Assembly (NCBI RefSeq): GCF_003097235.1 | Contig: NZ_QEQQ01000024.1 | Span: forward strand, 1 to 64,000 | Direction: 5' to 3' | Length of the DNA stretch: 64,000 bases | Origin: Pseudomonas sp. CC120222-01a | GTDB lineage: Bacteria > Pseudomonadota > Gammaproteobacteria > Pseudomonadales > Pseudomonadaceae | Shown: positions 1-9,113 of the stretch, in pieces | Layout of the letters: each line of letters starts with the position of its first letter | Position numbering within the stretch: the stretch's first letter is position 1 | Notes under the pieces: generated by a model | The model's database searches: none | What the model was told of the DNA's origin: nothing | What the model saw: only the letters and a program-made list of their open reading frames with translations | Made by a program: the position numbers and the translations under genes

Positions 1-1
1 C

Positions 2-238
2 TGTTCGGGCAACCCGTTCTTCCTGGAGTCTATCCGCAGACAGAATCAGTTGCGCCGCTTCATGGCCTACAAAGCCAACGTGGACAGGCCACGCTGATCC
101 AGCAATGCCGAGAACACATCGAACTGCTCGACCTGATCGAGTCCGGTCAGCGCGAGCAAGCCGCGCAGTTCCTGCGGTCACACCTGGACCATGTCAGCAG
201 GCTGAAAGCGGCGCATGAAGCCAAGTCTTCGACATGAG
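2..238 (+). pseudogene. GntR-family regulator (FCD domain), frameshifted C-terminal remnant
   Basis: Two plus-strand frames together give the end of an FCD-type GntR regulator. The first frame reads NPFFLESIRRQNQLRRF from base 14 and stops at the TGA near base 95. The homology resumes in another frame with LIQQCREHIELLDLIESGQ, then QAAQFLRSHLDHVS, ending at the TGA at 236-238. These are the last helices of the FCD effector-binding domain. The break near bases 90-105 is a frameshift, so this copy cannot make an intact C-terminus. The 5' part lies outside the window. FCD regulators normally repress carboxylic-acid catabolic genes, but no target can be assigned. Confidence 0.6.
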
Positions 239-253
239 CAGCATGTGCGCAGT

Positions 254-522
254 TTAAAACTCGATCGTCACCTCATTTCGAAGCGGCGCGGTTCGCCCGC
301 CAGCACGCGCATGCTGCCATCCACGGCAGAAGACGGGTCGTAGGTGCGATCGAACACATTGCGCACCCCGAACGCCACTGACGTGTCCGCACCCGCCATC
401 TTTGGCAGGTCGAACTTCATCGACAGATCGGTAACGGTATAGGAAGGCAGGTGATAAGAGTCGGCGGCGTCACCTGCCCGCTCGCCTGAATAACGCACCT
501 GACCACCAAAGGCCCAGTCGCG
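254..522 (-). pseudogene. TonB-dependent outer-membrane receptor, C-terminal fragment
   Basis: The minus strand reads RDWAFGGQVRYSGERAGD, then a beta-strand-rich stretch with GVRNVFDRTYDPSS and GEPRRFEM. This is the usual end of the beta-barrel of a siderophore-type TonB-dependent receptor. Such proteins end in an aromatic residue. Here the open frame stops after FEMR, but one base out of frame the sequence continues VTIEF and then TAA at 254-256, which is the expected terminus. So there is a single-base deletion near base 270. Upstream, an in-frame stop sits at 523-525 and no barrel sequence continues. Only about 90 of some 700-800 residues remain. Confidence 0.6.
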
Positions 523-645
523 CTAATCATCCAAATAGCAGCACCTGCACGCGAAGCTCTATCCGAAACCAGACTCCCCCAAAAATAAATATTCTGTTAA
601 TATGAAAAGAACCGCACCGTAACATTACAGCGCGGTACACTCACA

Positions 646-2328
646 TCAGTTAGCCTGACGAGCAATATCTGGCCGCTTGGATTTGACTTTGGTCAATACC
701 GGAACTACTCGGTGATGGGTCGATTGCTCATAAGCATACGCATAACCCAATAGATCAGCCTCGCTCCACATGGGCCCCATGAATAATAAGCCGAACGGCG
801 ATCCATTTTTGTACTGCCCCGCAGGAACCGTTACACCCGGAGAACCGATGATGTTAATTTCCGAAACCGCAGTTTCTGGATATCTCGATTGTTCGTACAC
901 CGTTGGGATCTCGGCTGACGACTGGGGGTAAACGAGGAGATCCAAATTGTGTTTTTTGAACGCTCCATTATAAGCGGCAAGATATGCCTCTCGAAGCTGA
1001 TAAAACTCCGACAGGTCCGGTGGAAGCGCTGGCTCTTTCAGCGATTTTGCCAACTCAGGAAGCACTGTTGGATACCAGCCAAGCGGACCCTCACTTGAGA
1101 ACGGATCGACCTTGAGGATGGCTTTCAAGCTCTCGATAGAGTGCGCAGCAGCACTGGGTCCAAGTCGTTGGAGATACTGCTCGAAGTCATAAGCCAGGGA
1201 CTCAGTACCACGAGGATCATACTCAACATTGGGCATCGCCAGTGAAGATATATTACTTCCAGCAAACGGATCTTCAACGACTACGGCGCCCTGTGCTCTC
1301 AGCTCCTGAATAGCCCTCTGATAGAGCGCTCGTGTTTCATTAGAAAGCGGTTTGGTTCTCCAGCCAGGGCCATATAAGCCCACGCGCACCCCCTTCAATG
1401 CCGTAGTGCTCAGCTTCGATGTGTAACCCTTCGCCGGCACCATGCCGATAGCTGCTACTGTTTTTGCATCCGCGGCAGAGTAACCAGCCAGGACATCTAG
1501 TAAAATCGCTGCGTCCCTGACAGTTCGTGCATGCGGGCCAACGACATCACGGGTGGATCCAGCAAGTGGGGCAACGCCAGTGTTTGGAACCAGAGCAAAT
1601 GTAGGTTTGACACTAACCAAGCTCTGAGCACTGGCCGGGTTCTGAATCGAGCCACCCGTCTCTTCTGCTAGGCCCACTACCGCAAAATTTCCCGAGATCG
1701 CTGTGGCGGTGCCGCTGGAACTCGCTCCTGGAGCGATTTCCTTATTTACGACGTTGTAAGTGGGGCCGTCCCAGCTGGTATTGGCACGTGTGGCGTCGTT
1801 ACTGAAAGCGGGAATATTGGTCTTGCCGAGAATGATCGCACCGGCCTGATGAAGCCTGGTGACCACTGGAGCATCATGCTCAGGGATCAGGTCTACTCCG
1901 CCAGTAGCGCTCGAGAGGGGTGCCCAGCCGACCGTGGACGGCATGCCCGCTATATCGATCGCCTCTTTCACAACCACTGGCACGCCTGCAAGCGGCCCGA
2001 GCGCCTCACCTGAGGCACGGCGCTTGTCAATCGCACGAGCCGTCTCCAGAGCTTTTGAGTTCATTGAGGTGAACGCGTTGTAGTACGGTTCGTAGATTTT
2101 AATGCGATCCAGGTATGCCTTGGTTAACTCTTCCGATGTGAACTTCTTTTCAGCAAACCCGGCCTGAACGTCATCAATGGTTAGTTCAACAACATTAAAC
2201 TGGGCCGCTCCAACGTGGGGCACAACGCTCAAAAATAGTGCAGCAGCTATGGCACTACATTGCTTGATGGTGATTTTTTCAGGCCGAGCGCTACACCGCA
2301 TAATGGCCAAGCTTGGATGATTAAGCAT
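646..2328 (-). CDS. Secreted amidase-signature family hydrolase
   Basis: The product is an amidase-signature enzyme that should hydrolyse C-N amide bonds with a Ser-cisSer-Lys triad. Lysine is seen at about residue 121 (VVVKEAID), the middle serine in GASSSG at about 203-205 and the nucleophile in TGGSIQ at about 227. An N-terminal hydrophobic stretch at about 24-42 ending GAA looks like a signal peptide, so export is likely. I start at the ATG ending at 2328 because AAGGAAAA lies just upstream; the longer frame to 2496 has no such site. At about 560 aa it fits the larger periplasmic members of the family. Substrate unknown. It shares its strand with the MFS gene at 3081 but lies about 750 bases downstream of it, so they are probably separate units. 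Confidence 0.82.
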   Translation of the reverse strand: MLNHPSLAIMRCSARPEKITIKQCSAIAAALFLSVVPHVGAAQFNVVELTIDDVQAGFAEKKFTSEELTKAYLDRIKIYEPYYNAFTSMNSKALETARAIDKRRASGEALGPLAGVPVVVKEAIDIAGMPSTVGWAPLSSATGGVDLIPEHDAPVVTRLHQAGAIILGKTNIPAFSNDATRANTSWDGPTYNVVNKEIAPGASSSGTATAISGNFAVVGLAEETGGSIQNPASAQSLVSVKPTFALVPNTGVAPLAGSTRDVVGPHARTVRDAAILLDVLAGYSAADAKTVAAIGMVPAKGYTSKLSTTALKGVRVGLYGPGWRTKPLSNETRALYQRAIQELRAQGAVVVEDPFAGSNISSLAMPNVEYDPRGTESLAYDFEQYLQRLGPSAAAHSIESLKAILKVDPFSSEGPLGWYPTVLPELAKSLKEPALPPDLSEFYQLREAYLAAYNGAFKKHNLDLLVYPQSSAEIPTVYEQSRYPETAVSEINIIGSPGVTVPAGQYKNGSPFGLLFMGPMWSEADLLGYAYAYEQSTHHRVVPVLTKVKSKRPDIARQAN

Positions 2329-3080
2329 TAAATTTTCCTTTGCAGGGATAATTGCCACGCGGGCGCTTGATGTGAGAATTACACCCACACCACCCTTCGA
2401 TCTACAGAACCTCAGGCAGGTATGAGCCGCAGGCAAGATATAGGCATTAAAGATACAGATAAGCCTGCAAAGGACGAAAACTCTATCCATGACCATGGAC
2501 AGTTAAATGAGGCGGAAAGGGGTTCCATGCACAATCTGAGCCATCACAACCTGAAGCCTGCAACGAACCTTAAAAATCGACCGTCCCAACTTTATTAAAC
2601 CACCAACCCCTTAGACTATTAACGAAAAATGAAAACTACATTCACCCTATAAACGAAATCCACCTCACACCAAGAACAACATTTAATGGAAACAACAAAA
2701 AACAAGTGAACTTTTCATCAAAAAACATGCGCCCAACAAGGCACTATTTCCTGAAAGCCCAGCCAATGACCTATACATTTATGAATCACCTAAAACACCG
2801 ACACACTTGCCTCTTACCAAGCGACCGGACAGCAGCAACTGATTGAGCTTAGAGATCTCTCTAACACCAATTCAACGACAAACTCCTAATAGCAAACAAG
2901 TTCAACCATCCAGCACCTACTACACTCTCAGTCCTAAACTCGCTCTAACTGACACGAGCCGGACTGGATTGCCAAACAAGCTAGCTAAGTAAAATCCACA
3001 ACCCCCGCATATCTGCAACGAGGACTACGGACATCCAAACCCTTATAGAGCACCCGCACATAACCTGGAGCACGCTAACA
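2329..3080. other. Intergenic, AT-rich, no gene seen
   Basis: About 750 bases between the amidase start and the end of the MFS gene. It is visibly richer in A and T than its neighbours, especially 2600-2800, and all frames are broken by stops. The amidase promoter should lie near 2330-2500. I see no RNA gene, clear terminator or mobile-element end. Confidence 0.6.
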
Positions 3081-4514
3081 TCAGCGCTTATTTCTCATGA
3101 TGATAGGCAAGCAAGAAATTGCCCCAATCGATGCAATTATCGTGATAGTGATAGCTACTAAGTGCATATTGGGAAGTAGATGCCCACGTACTGCTGAAAA
3201 ATCAATGTTTCCGAGCAGCGCTGCGGCGATAGCGAGCGACAGTGCACCTCCAATCTGCAAGCTTGTGTTGACCAGTCCAGACGCCAATCCCTGTTCGCTC
3301 TCAGCTACACCTTGCGTACCCTGGATATTGATGGCACCGAAGCAAAGAGCGAAGCCTACAAGAACGCACAGAACCGTCGGCAGCATGAAACTCCAATAGG
3401 GCATGCCCGGTTCAATCCTGAGTAGTAACAAGAATCCAATCGCCAAGAGAGACATTCCCATGCATATGGATACAGTGGTGCCTAGAGAGGAAAATATCTT
3501 TGCGAGAGGCTTGGCGAGCAATGGAACAGGTGCACTTGATGGCAGGAACGCCAACGCGATCATCATAGGTGACCACCCAAGCGACTCCGACAGGTAAAGG
3601 GTCATTACAAATTGGTACGCCATGAAGCTCCCTATTAACAACACGGCAGCGAGGTTTGCGTGCACCAGCGACGGATCATTCAATATTCCTAAGCGGATCA
3701 TGGGATAGGGATGCCGCTTCTCTATGAGAACGAAACTCACCAACAGCACCAGACTCACTCCACCCATGATCAGAGTATGAGCCGCGAACCAGCCTGTCTC
3801 AGAAGCCTCTACTAATGTATAAACCAGAAGCAGCAATCCTCCCGTCAAGCTAATAGCGCCGAGAAGATCAAATTGCTTCAGCGACAATCGCTGACGTTGT
3901 GCCGAAGGAATCAGCTTGAGGCCTGCGAAGAAGAACAGCAGAGAAATAGGCCCGGGTGCAAAAAGGGTCACACGCCAGCCGATCTCGGTGAAAATGCCAC
4001 CAAGGACTAGGCCCATCCCGAATCCAAGCGTGCCCATGATGGCATAAATCGTAAGCGCTTTAGATCGTGCGGGGCCCTGAGCGAATGAGGTGGCGATAAT
4101 AGACATCCCTGCAGGAACGGTAAAACCAGCTGCCACCCCCTTGATGAACCTCAGTACTACGATGCCGACTATGTCATCGAGCATCGCACTGGCGACTGAC
4201 GCGACTCCAAAGGCAGCCACTGCAACCAAAAAGACAGACCGCCGCCCCAGTAAGTCAGAGGCTCGACCACCCAAAAGTAAAAATCCGCCATAGCCCAGGA
4301 TGTAGCCGTTGACCACCCACTGCAGCGAGGCCGTCGACAAGCCTAGCTCGGATCCCATCGAAGGCAGTGCGACGCTTACCATGGAAAGGTCAGCAGCATC
4401 CAAAAAAAGAGCGCCGGACACCAAAAGGAGCAATACCCACGTGCGCACTCCCCAGTCCGTTGAAGTTATCGGGACCTGTCCACTCATCCCGCTGGTCGAT
4501 AAATCTAGCTGCAT
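3081..4514 (-). CDS. MFS drug-efflux transporter, DHA2/EmrB-like
   Basis: A 477-aa inner-membrane protein with about 14 hydrophobic segments, the layout of the DHA2 (EmrB/QacA) proton-driven multidrug exporters. Motif A is present after TM2 (GGRASDLLGRRSVF, about residues 84-97), and the first membrane segment holds LFLDAADLSMVSVALP, the DHA2 TM1 pattern with an acidic residue. I chose the ATG ending at 4514 because an AGAGGG box precedes it. It lies 191 bases downstream of a same-strand LysR gene, which may control it. No membrane-fusion partner gene is adjacent, so it probably works alone in the inner membrane. Substrate cannot be read from the sequence. Confidence 0.82.
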   Translation of the reverse strand: MQLDLSTSGMSGQVPITSTDWGVRTWVLLLLVSGALFLDAADLSMVSVALPSMGSELGLSTASLQWVVNGYILGYGGFLLLGGRASDLLGRRSVFLVAVAAFGVASVASAMLDDIVGIVVLRFIKGVAAGFTVPAGMSIIATSFAQGPARSKALTIYAIMGTLGFGMGLVLGGIFTEIGWRVTLFAPGPISLLFFFAGLKLIPSAQRQRLSLKQFDLLGAISLTGGLLLLVYTLVEASETGWFAAHTLIMGGVSLVLLVSFVLIEKRHPYPMIRLGILNDPSLVHANLAAVLLIGSFMAYQFVMTLYLSESLGWSPMMIALAFLPSSAPVPLLAKPLAKIFSSLGTTVSICMGMSLLAIGFLLLLRIEPGMPYWSFMLPTVLCVLVGFALCFGAINIQGTQGVAESEQGLASGLVNTSLQIGGALSLAIAAALLGNIDFSAVRGHLLPNMHLVAITITIIASIGAISCLPIIMRNKR

Positions 4515-4705
4515 GGCATACCGCCCTCTAGTGACATGAGAAAAGGCGCAGCATAAACGTTCGAGCAAATGGAATAAGCCAGCGAAACTCGAACACTTAA
4601 TCCATACGGGTAGACAATTGACTTGCAGGTTCCTCCTCTGTGGATGAAGACAGCTCCTAGGTACCAACGCACGGCTCGCCCTACAGAGCTAGCCAGCGCC
4701 ATCCA

Positions 4706-5602
4706 TCAGCGATACTCGGCGAAACGCTCGATCAACCAATCCAAGAAAACTCTCAACCTGGCATTTAGCTGTTTGGTTGGAGGGTAAATGACCGAGATCG
4801 GCATCGTCGAACTCGTGAACTGCTCAAGAACGGGTACAAGCTCACCGCTTGCAAGAAAGCGGCTAGCCACGGACATGTACGTCTGCCCGACCCCCATACC
4901 ATTTACGATCATGCCTATCTGAGCAGCACTATCATTCGCAGCAATATCGAACTTTACAATTTGCTGCTCTCTACCGCGGTTTCGGAAGCGGAGAGGCCAT
5001 ACCTCCCCATTAGCGGCGCTGAAGTAGCCGACAACCTGATGGTGGCTCTCTAGCTCGGCAGGGGTTTGTGGTACGCCATACTGCTTGAGATACTGAGGAC
5101 TCGCACACGTGATCAGGCGATCTCGGTAGAGTGTCTTGGCCACTAAGGAAGAATCTGCTAACTTACCCGCTCGAATAACGCAGTCAACTCCCTCCTCTAT
5201 CAAGTTCACAGGCCGGTCACCAATTCCGAGTGCTAACTGGATATGCGGGTAGCGCTCGCGAAACTCTTCGAGAACAGGTATCAGCACGAAATTAGCCATC
5301 GAAGAATGGAGATCGATTCGAAGTCGTCCCCCCGCAGCGGCGCCCATGTCCCGCATAGCTCCCTCAGTCTCATCCAGCTTAGCGACCAGCTGACTGATCC
5401 TCCGGTAATACTCAGCCCCCTCAACCGTCAGCGTTACCGAACGGGTCGTACGTTGCAGGAGCTTTGTGCCGAGGTGTTCCTCCAAATCTCTAACTGCTTT
5501 GCTCACTGTCGAACGAGGCATAGACAGATGAGCAGCCGCTTTGGTGAATGACCGCGTCTCCACGATGCGCTGAAAGGTGCGAATGGCAACCAAATGATCC
5601 AT
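4706..5602 (-). CDS. LysR-family transcriptional regulator
   Basis: A 298-aa LysR regulator of the CrgA/DsdC-like subgroup. The winged helix-turn-helix spans residues 1-60 (AVRTF-type start, then SFTKAAAHLSMPRSTVSKAV) and is followed by a LysR_substrate domain from about residue 90. The start is supported by AGGAGCCACCC just before the ATG ending at 5602. It is divergent from the nitroreductase at 5732 with a 129-base gap, the classic arrangement for a LysR protein that controls its neighbour. The MFS exporter downstream on the same strand may belong to the same response. The effector is unknown; a nitro, quinone or electrophile stress signal is my guess from the neighbours. Confidence 0.88.
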   Translation of the reverse strand: MDHLVAIRTFQRIVETRSFTKAAAHLSMPRSTVSKAVRDLEEHLGTKLLQRTTRSVTLTVEGAEYYRRISQLVAKLDETEGAMRDMGAAAGGRLRIDLHSSMANFVLIPVLEEFRERYPHIQLALGIGDRPVNLIEEGVDCVIRAGKLADSSLVAKTLYRDRLITCASPQYLKQYGVPQTPAELESHHQVVGYFSAANGEVWPLRFRNRGREQQIVKFDIAANDSAAQIGMIVNGMGVGQTYMSVASRFLASGELVPVLEQFTSSTMPISVIYPPTKQLNARLRVFLDWLIERFAEYR

Positions 5603-5731
5603 GGGTGGCTCCTAAGTCGTTTACCGTGATTGTGCATCAGGATGGAAAGAGAAGGCGAAAAATTCGGGATTATTCGGAGCAGATTTCTCGCTAGTCTACG
5701 ATCACCCCTTATACATTCCTGGAGCCCCTAA

Positions 5732-6583
5732 ATGACTGCTTTTGTCGATACCAAAGCTGCACTGCTAGAACAACGCTATGGAGCGAATCAGCAGAAGCCG
5801 ACCAATATCATTTGGACACCTCAGGTAGAGGCGATGCTGAGCCATAAATCAGTTCGGACATTCCTCCCTGACGCACTACCTGACGGTGCGCTCGAGACGA
5901 TGGTGGCCAGTGCTCAGTCAGCATCAAACTCCTCAGGCTTTAATCAATGGAGCGTTGTCGCAGTCACGGATCGGGAGCTAAAACAGAAATTGTCGAACAC
6001 CATCGCGCGCACCGTCCCAACAGATCGCATCCCGTGGATCGAAGAGGCCCCCGTGCTTCTGTTGTGGGTTGCAGATCTATCTCGAAACGCAGAGATCACT
6101 CGTGAACAAGGTAGCGAACCAGTGGTATTGGAATACCTCGACTCGTTCCTCATGGCTTCGATTGACGCTACCCTGGCTGCCCAGAACGCTTCGCTTGCTG
6201 CGGAATCCATAGGACTCGGTATCGTCTATCTGGGAGTGATGCGCAACGCTGCGAAAGAGGTTGCCGAGATCGTAAATCTGCCGAGCAACAGCTTCGTGAC
6301 CTTTGGTATGGCAGTAGGGCATCCGGACACAACACGAACCAGCAGCATTCGTCCCCGCCCTGCTCAGCCCGTCGTCCTGCATCACAATAGCTATGAACAA
6401 GGCCGCTATCGAGAGTACGTAGACGGGTACGAGGACGCTTGCCTTGCATTCCGTACCAAACAGGAAATGAAGCCAAAAACTTGGCGAGGTGCGGTACATG
6501 AGGGTGCTACTAGCATGAGCTACATGGGTGGTCGCGAAAACCTACGTGAAACTGTAATAGCTCGCGGATTTAAACTTCGCTAA
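5732..6583 (+). CDS. NfsA-like FMN-dependent nitroreductase family oxidoreductase
   Basis: A 283-aa protein of the nitroreductase superfamily, closest in layout to NfsA/Frp enzymes, which reduce nitroaromatics, quinones or flavins with NAD(P)H on bound FMN. FMN-contact motifs visible are HKSVRTF (about 34-40), SASNSSGFNQWSVV (about 68-81) and the glycine-rich GLGIVYLGVMRN (about 156-167), followed by GMAVGHPD. The C-terminal 70 residues carry the basic loop typical of NfsA-type proteins. The start ATG has TGGAG upstream. It is divergent from the LysR gene, which probably regulates it. It is the last gene before the mobile element starts, so it could be accessory or chromosomal. Confidence 0.83.
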   Translation: MTAFVDTKAALLEQRYGANQQKPTNIIWTPQVEAMLSHKSVRTFLPDALPDGALETMVASAQSASNSSGFNQWSVVAVTDRELKQKLSNTIARTVPTDRIPWIEEAPVLLLWVADLSRNAEITREQGSEPVVLEYLDSFLMASIDATLAAQNASLAAESIGLGIVYLGVMRNAAKEVAEIVNLPSNSFVTFGMAVGHPDTTRTSSIRPRPAQPVVLHHNSYEQGRYREYVDGYEDACLAFRTKQEMKPKTWRGAVHEGATSMSYMGGRENLRETVIARGFKLR

Positions 6584-7149
6584 CGTCTGGCCAAAGCCAT
6601 TAAATAAGACAACCCACAAACTCGCCCGATTCGTGACCAGCTATTCATCACTAGACCACCTAGCTAGTTGAGCTGGACTTTTCGCAGAAGCTCAAGAAGA
6701 CTGCTTGCATCAAAAGTGTTTACCATTAAAACTTGATGCAAGCATTACTTACCCACGGACGGACCTGAAATCGATCAAATTATCGAACTTGATTATTGAC
6801 AAGAAATTGACAGACATCTTTTACAATACGCCTTAAGCAGGAACTAAAACGATAACCTTGATAATGCAAACGACCCTCAACCCTTAGGCAAGCCCCGTAC
6901 CCACGGTAGACTTACACGCTTCAGGCCCCAGCGCTTGAAATTGAAAACCCATATAACAAAACGCGATTTTTATATCACTTAAAGTCACACCATGCTTTGT
7001 GACATTCAGCATCTCGCAACGAAACCAAATGGCATTCTAAGTGTCAACTTAATTGGATCCAATATAAGGGTTCATTGGCTCGTTTGACAGCGGCTTGGGA
7101 GAGCCATTGCCAGCGATTCTAGGATGAACGCAGCAGGAGGCTGTGTGCC
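6584..7149. other. Intergenic, probable left border zone of the ICE
   Basis: A 566-base AT-rich stretch without a gene. It contains a perfect 10-bp inverted repeat, CTTGCATCAA at 6704-6713 and its complement at 6733-6742, with a 19-base loop. AGGAGG at about 7134-7139 serves the gene at 7150. No tRNA gene, direct-repeat attachment site or integrase is recognisable. The left end of the element therefore lies somewhere here but cannot be placed. Confidence 0.5.
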
Positions 7150-7887
7150 ATGATCTCAATCAGAAGCTCATACCACCCTATCGAGGCCGCAATCCTTTGG
7201 TGTGACCTCGTAGACTACGAAGCTGAAATCCTGCGTGTCGACCTCTCTCTACCCGGCAGCCTACTCAAGCGCTTTCCTCAATGGCCGCTTCTGGAAAAAT
7301 CAACGGAGTGCATCTACGACGCCATCACCTGTGGCGACCTGCCCGCAACCTATCTTGGGTACCCTGTCACATTAGCCAACCATGTGCATCGTGAGTACTG
7401 CTGCATTCGACGTGCCGACCTGCTGGTTTGGTTCTTACGCAACTTCCCAGATCAGAAGCCCGCGTTCCTGTTTTCTTCGAATTTGAATCATGCGGAATGC
7501 ATCAGCTTGAACGCGCATTTGGTTCAGCAAGCAGATCTCCAAGCGTCAGAGCGCATCATCAAAAGTCTGCAGGAAGAACTCAAAACTACCACCGATGAAA
7601 TGACCGCACTCATCAAACTAAACAATGAGCTTTCAGCGCGACTTGAGGCCTGCGGGATTCCCTCCGAGCTGTCCGAAGGTACGCACAATCTGCTCGTCGG
7701 TGCCGTACTGGAGGTCACACTGGGTAAATCGAAAAGCGGCCAGCGTCAGTCGATATACCCAAGTCAGACAGCACTGGTTGAGGCCATTACCATGCGTTTT
7801 CCGGGAATGGGTGGCCTGAGCAAACACACCATTGATCGGAGATTTGCCGACGCTCGCCGTCATTTGGCCCAAGTCCTGCGGGGCTGA
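7150..7887 (+). CDS. ICE left-end protein, positional counterpart of ICEclc BisR
   Basis: A 245-aa protein with no catalytic motif that I recognise. The N-terminal half is globular and rich in Trp and Cys. Residues about 125-165 form a likely coiled coil (QQADLQASERIIKSLQEEL, then DEMTALIKLNNELSARLEA). The C-terminus is basic and could bind DNA (LSKHTIDRRFADARRHL). The start is fixed by AGGAGG ten bases before the ATG. It is first in line before alpA, parA and parB. In ICEclc the gene at this position is bisR, an activator of the alpA promoter that starts transfer competence. Assignment to that role rests on position and size, not on a sequence comparison I could run. Confidence 0.5.
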   Translation: MISIRSSYHPIEAAILWCDLVDYEAEILRVDLSLPGSLLKRFPQWPLLEKSTECIYDAITCGDLPATYLGYPVTLANHVHREYCCIRRADLLVWFLRNFPDQKPAFLFSSNLNHAECISLNAHLVQQADLQASERIIKSLQEELKTTTDEMTALIKLNNELSARLEACGIPSELSEGTHNLLVGAVLEVTLGKSKSGQRQSIYPSQTALVEAITMRFPGMGGLSKHTIDRRFADARRHLAQVLRG

Positions 7888-7897
7888 CGTTGTATAG

Positions 7898-7922
7898 CCA
7901 GGCAATGCCGAGCATTGCCTGG
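7898..7922 (+). terminator. Hairpin between the left-end gene and alpA
   Basis: CCAGGCAATG and its exact complement CATTGCCTGG flank a 5-base loop, 10 bases after the stop of the preceding gene, followed by ATGATTTT. It could be a terminator or attenuator that separates the first gene from the alpA operon. The trailing T-run is short. Confidence 0.5.
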
Positions 7923-8000
7923 CAATGATTTTCGCCCGTTACCGGCCTTCACTGACTGTCACATCCCACTACGCGCCACCCGGTGCTACGGAGTGACATC

Positions 8001-8216
8001 ATGCAACCGACTAGCCCTACCCTTCTGCCAACTGACCGCCACATCATGCGCCGCGATGAAGTGGAGCAGAAAACCGGCTTCAAGCGTTCGCACATCTACA
8101 ACCTGATGAAGGCCGGCCAGTTCCCGCAGTGCCGGCGCATCGGCACTCGTGCCGTCGGTTGGGACTCACTAGAGATTGAACAGTGGGTCCAGGACCGACT
8201 CTCCAGCGGAGACTGA
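8001..8216 (+). CDS. alpA: AlpA-family DNA-binding regulator
   Basis: A 71-aa protein with an AlpA/MerR-like winged helix: IMRRDEVEQKTGFKRSHIYN at about 14-33, then MKAGQFPQCRRIGTRAVGWD and a closing helix EIEQWVQDRL. AlpA proteins are transcription activators of mobile elements and phage-like islands. I start at the ATG at 8001, seven bases after GGAG, rather than the GTG at 7983. It ends 3 bases before parA, so both are surely co-transcribed. In ICEclc alpA heads the operon that sets the cell's commitment to transfer. Confidence 0.82.
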   Translation: MQPTSPTLLPTDRHIMRRDEVEQKTGFKRSHIYNLMKAGQFPQCRRIGTRAVGWDSLEIEQWVQDRLSSGD

Positions 8217-8219
8217 ATC

Positions 8220-9098
8220 ATGGACGTTCTCTCGCTGATCTCGACCAAGGGCGGCGCGGGCAAGACCACCGTCGCCGCGAACCTCGGCGGTCTGCTCGCC
8301 GATGCCGGTCTTCGTATCCTGCTGCTTGATCTCGACAGTCAACCCACGCTGTCCAGCTACTACGCCTTGCGCGAAACCCGAGAGGCTGGCAGTTACGAGC
8401 TCATCGCGCAGCGGCTCACGGCACCTGAGCAGGTGATTTCCGCCACCGTGATCCAACACCTGGATCTGATCGTGTCCAACGATCGCGCTGGGCACATCAG
8501 CCCCCTGCTGCTACACGCGGCCGATGGTCGTCTGCGCCTGCGCAACCTGCTGCCGGCCTTTGAGGATTACTACGATGTGCTGATCATCGATACTCAAGGT
8601 GCACGCAGCGTGGTCGTGGAGATGGTCATCCTCGCCTCCGATTGCGCCCTGTGCCCGGTCCCACCGGAAATGCTCGCCGCGCGCGAGCTGCGCCGGGGCA
8701 CGCTGGGGCTGTTTGACGAGTTGGAACCGTATCGCTACTTGGGTGTTGCCTTGCCGTCGGTGAAGCTGCTGCTCAACCAGGTTAATGCCAACCGTCGTGA
8801 CACCCGCTTGATCATGCAGAGCCTACAAGCCTCCTTCAAGGACGATCCCCATATCAGTATCTGCACCACGGTGATTCCCGACCGTGTGGCCTACACCAAT
8901 GCCGCCTCGCTGGGGCTACCTGCCCACCGTGTCGAATACACACCGCCGCCTGGCAGTCGTAGCCCTTGCGCCGCGGAAGTCATGCGCGCCCTCGCAGTCG
9001 AATTGTTCCCGCAGTGGGCTGAGCGGGTGGTCGCCTCAAGCGCGCATAAACCCGGCGAATCGCCAGTTCTCGGCCGCCGACTGCGCCGTCGCGGCTGA
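8220..9098 (+). CDS. parA: ParA/Soj-family partition ATPase of the ICE
   Basis: A 292-aa ParA-type ATPase. The deviant Walker A box KGGAGKTT is at residues 10-17, Walker A' follows as LLLDLDSQPTLS (about 38-49), and Walker B is VLIIDTQGA (about 121-129). Together with ParB it should stabilise the excised circular element during host cell division. It lies 3 bases after alpA and 15 before parB. In several ICEs of this class a dnaB helicase gene, or a small shi gene in ICEclc, separates parA and parB; here nothing does. Confidence 0.9.
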   Translation: MDVLSLISTKGGAGKTTVAANLGGLLADAGLRILLLDLDSQPTLSSYYALRETREAGSYELIAQRLTAPEQVISATVIQHLDLIVSNDRAGHISPLLLHAADGRLRLRNLLPAFEDYYDVLIIDTQGARSVVVEMVILASDCALCPVPPEMLAARELRRGTLGLFDELEPYRYLGVALPSVKLLLNQVNANRRDTRLIMQSLQASFKDDPHISICTTVIPDRVAYTNAASLGLPAHRVEYTPPPGSRSPCAAEVMRALAVELFPQWAERVVASSAHKPGESPVLGRRLRRRG

Positions 9099-9113
9099 CT
9101 GGGGGGATAAGTG

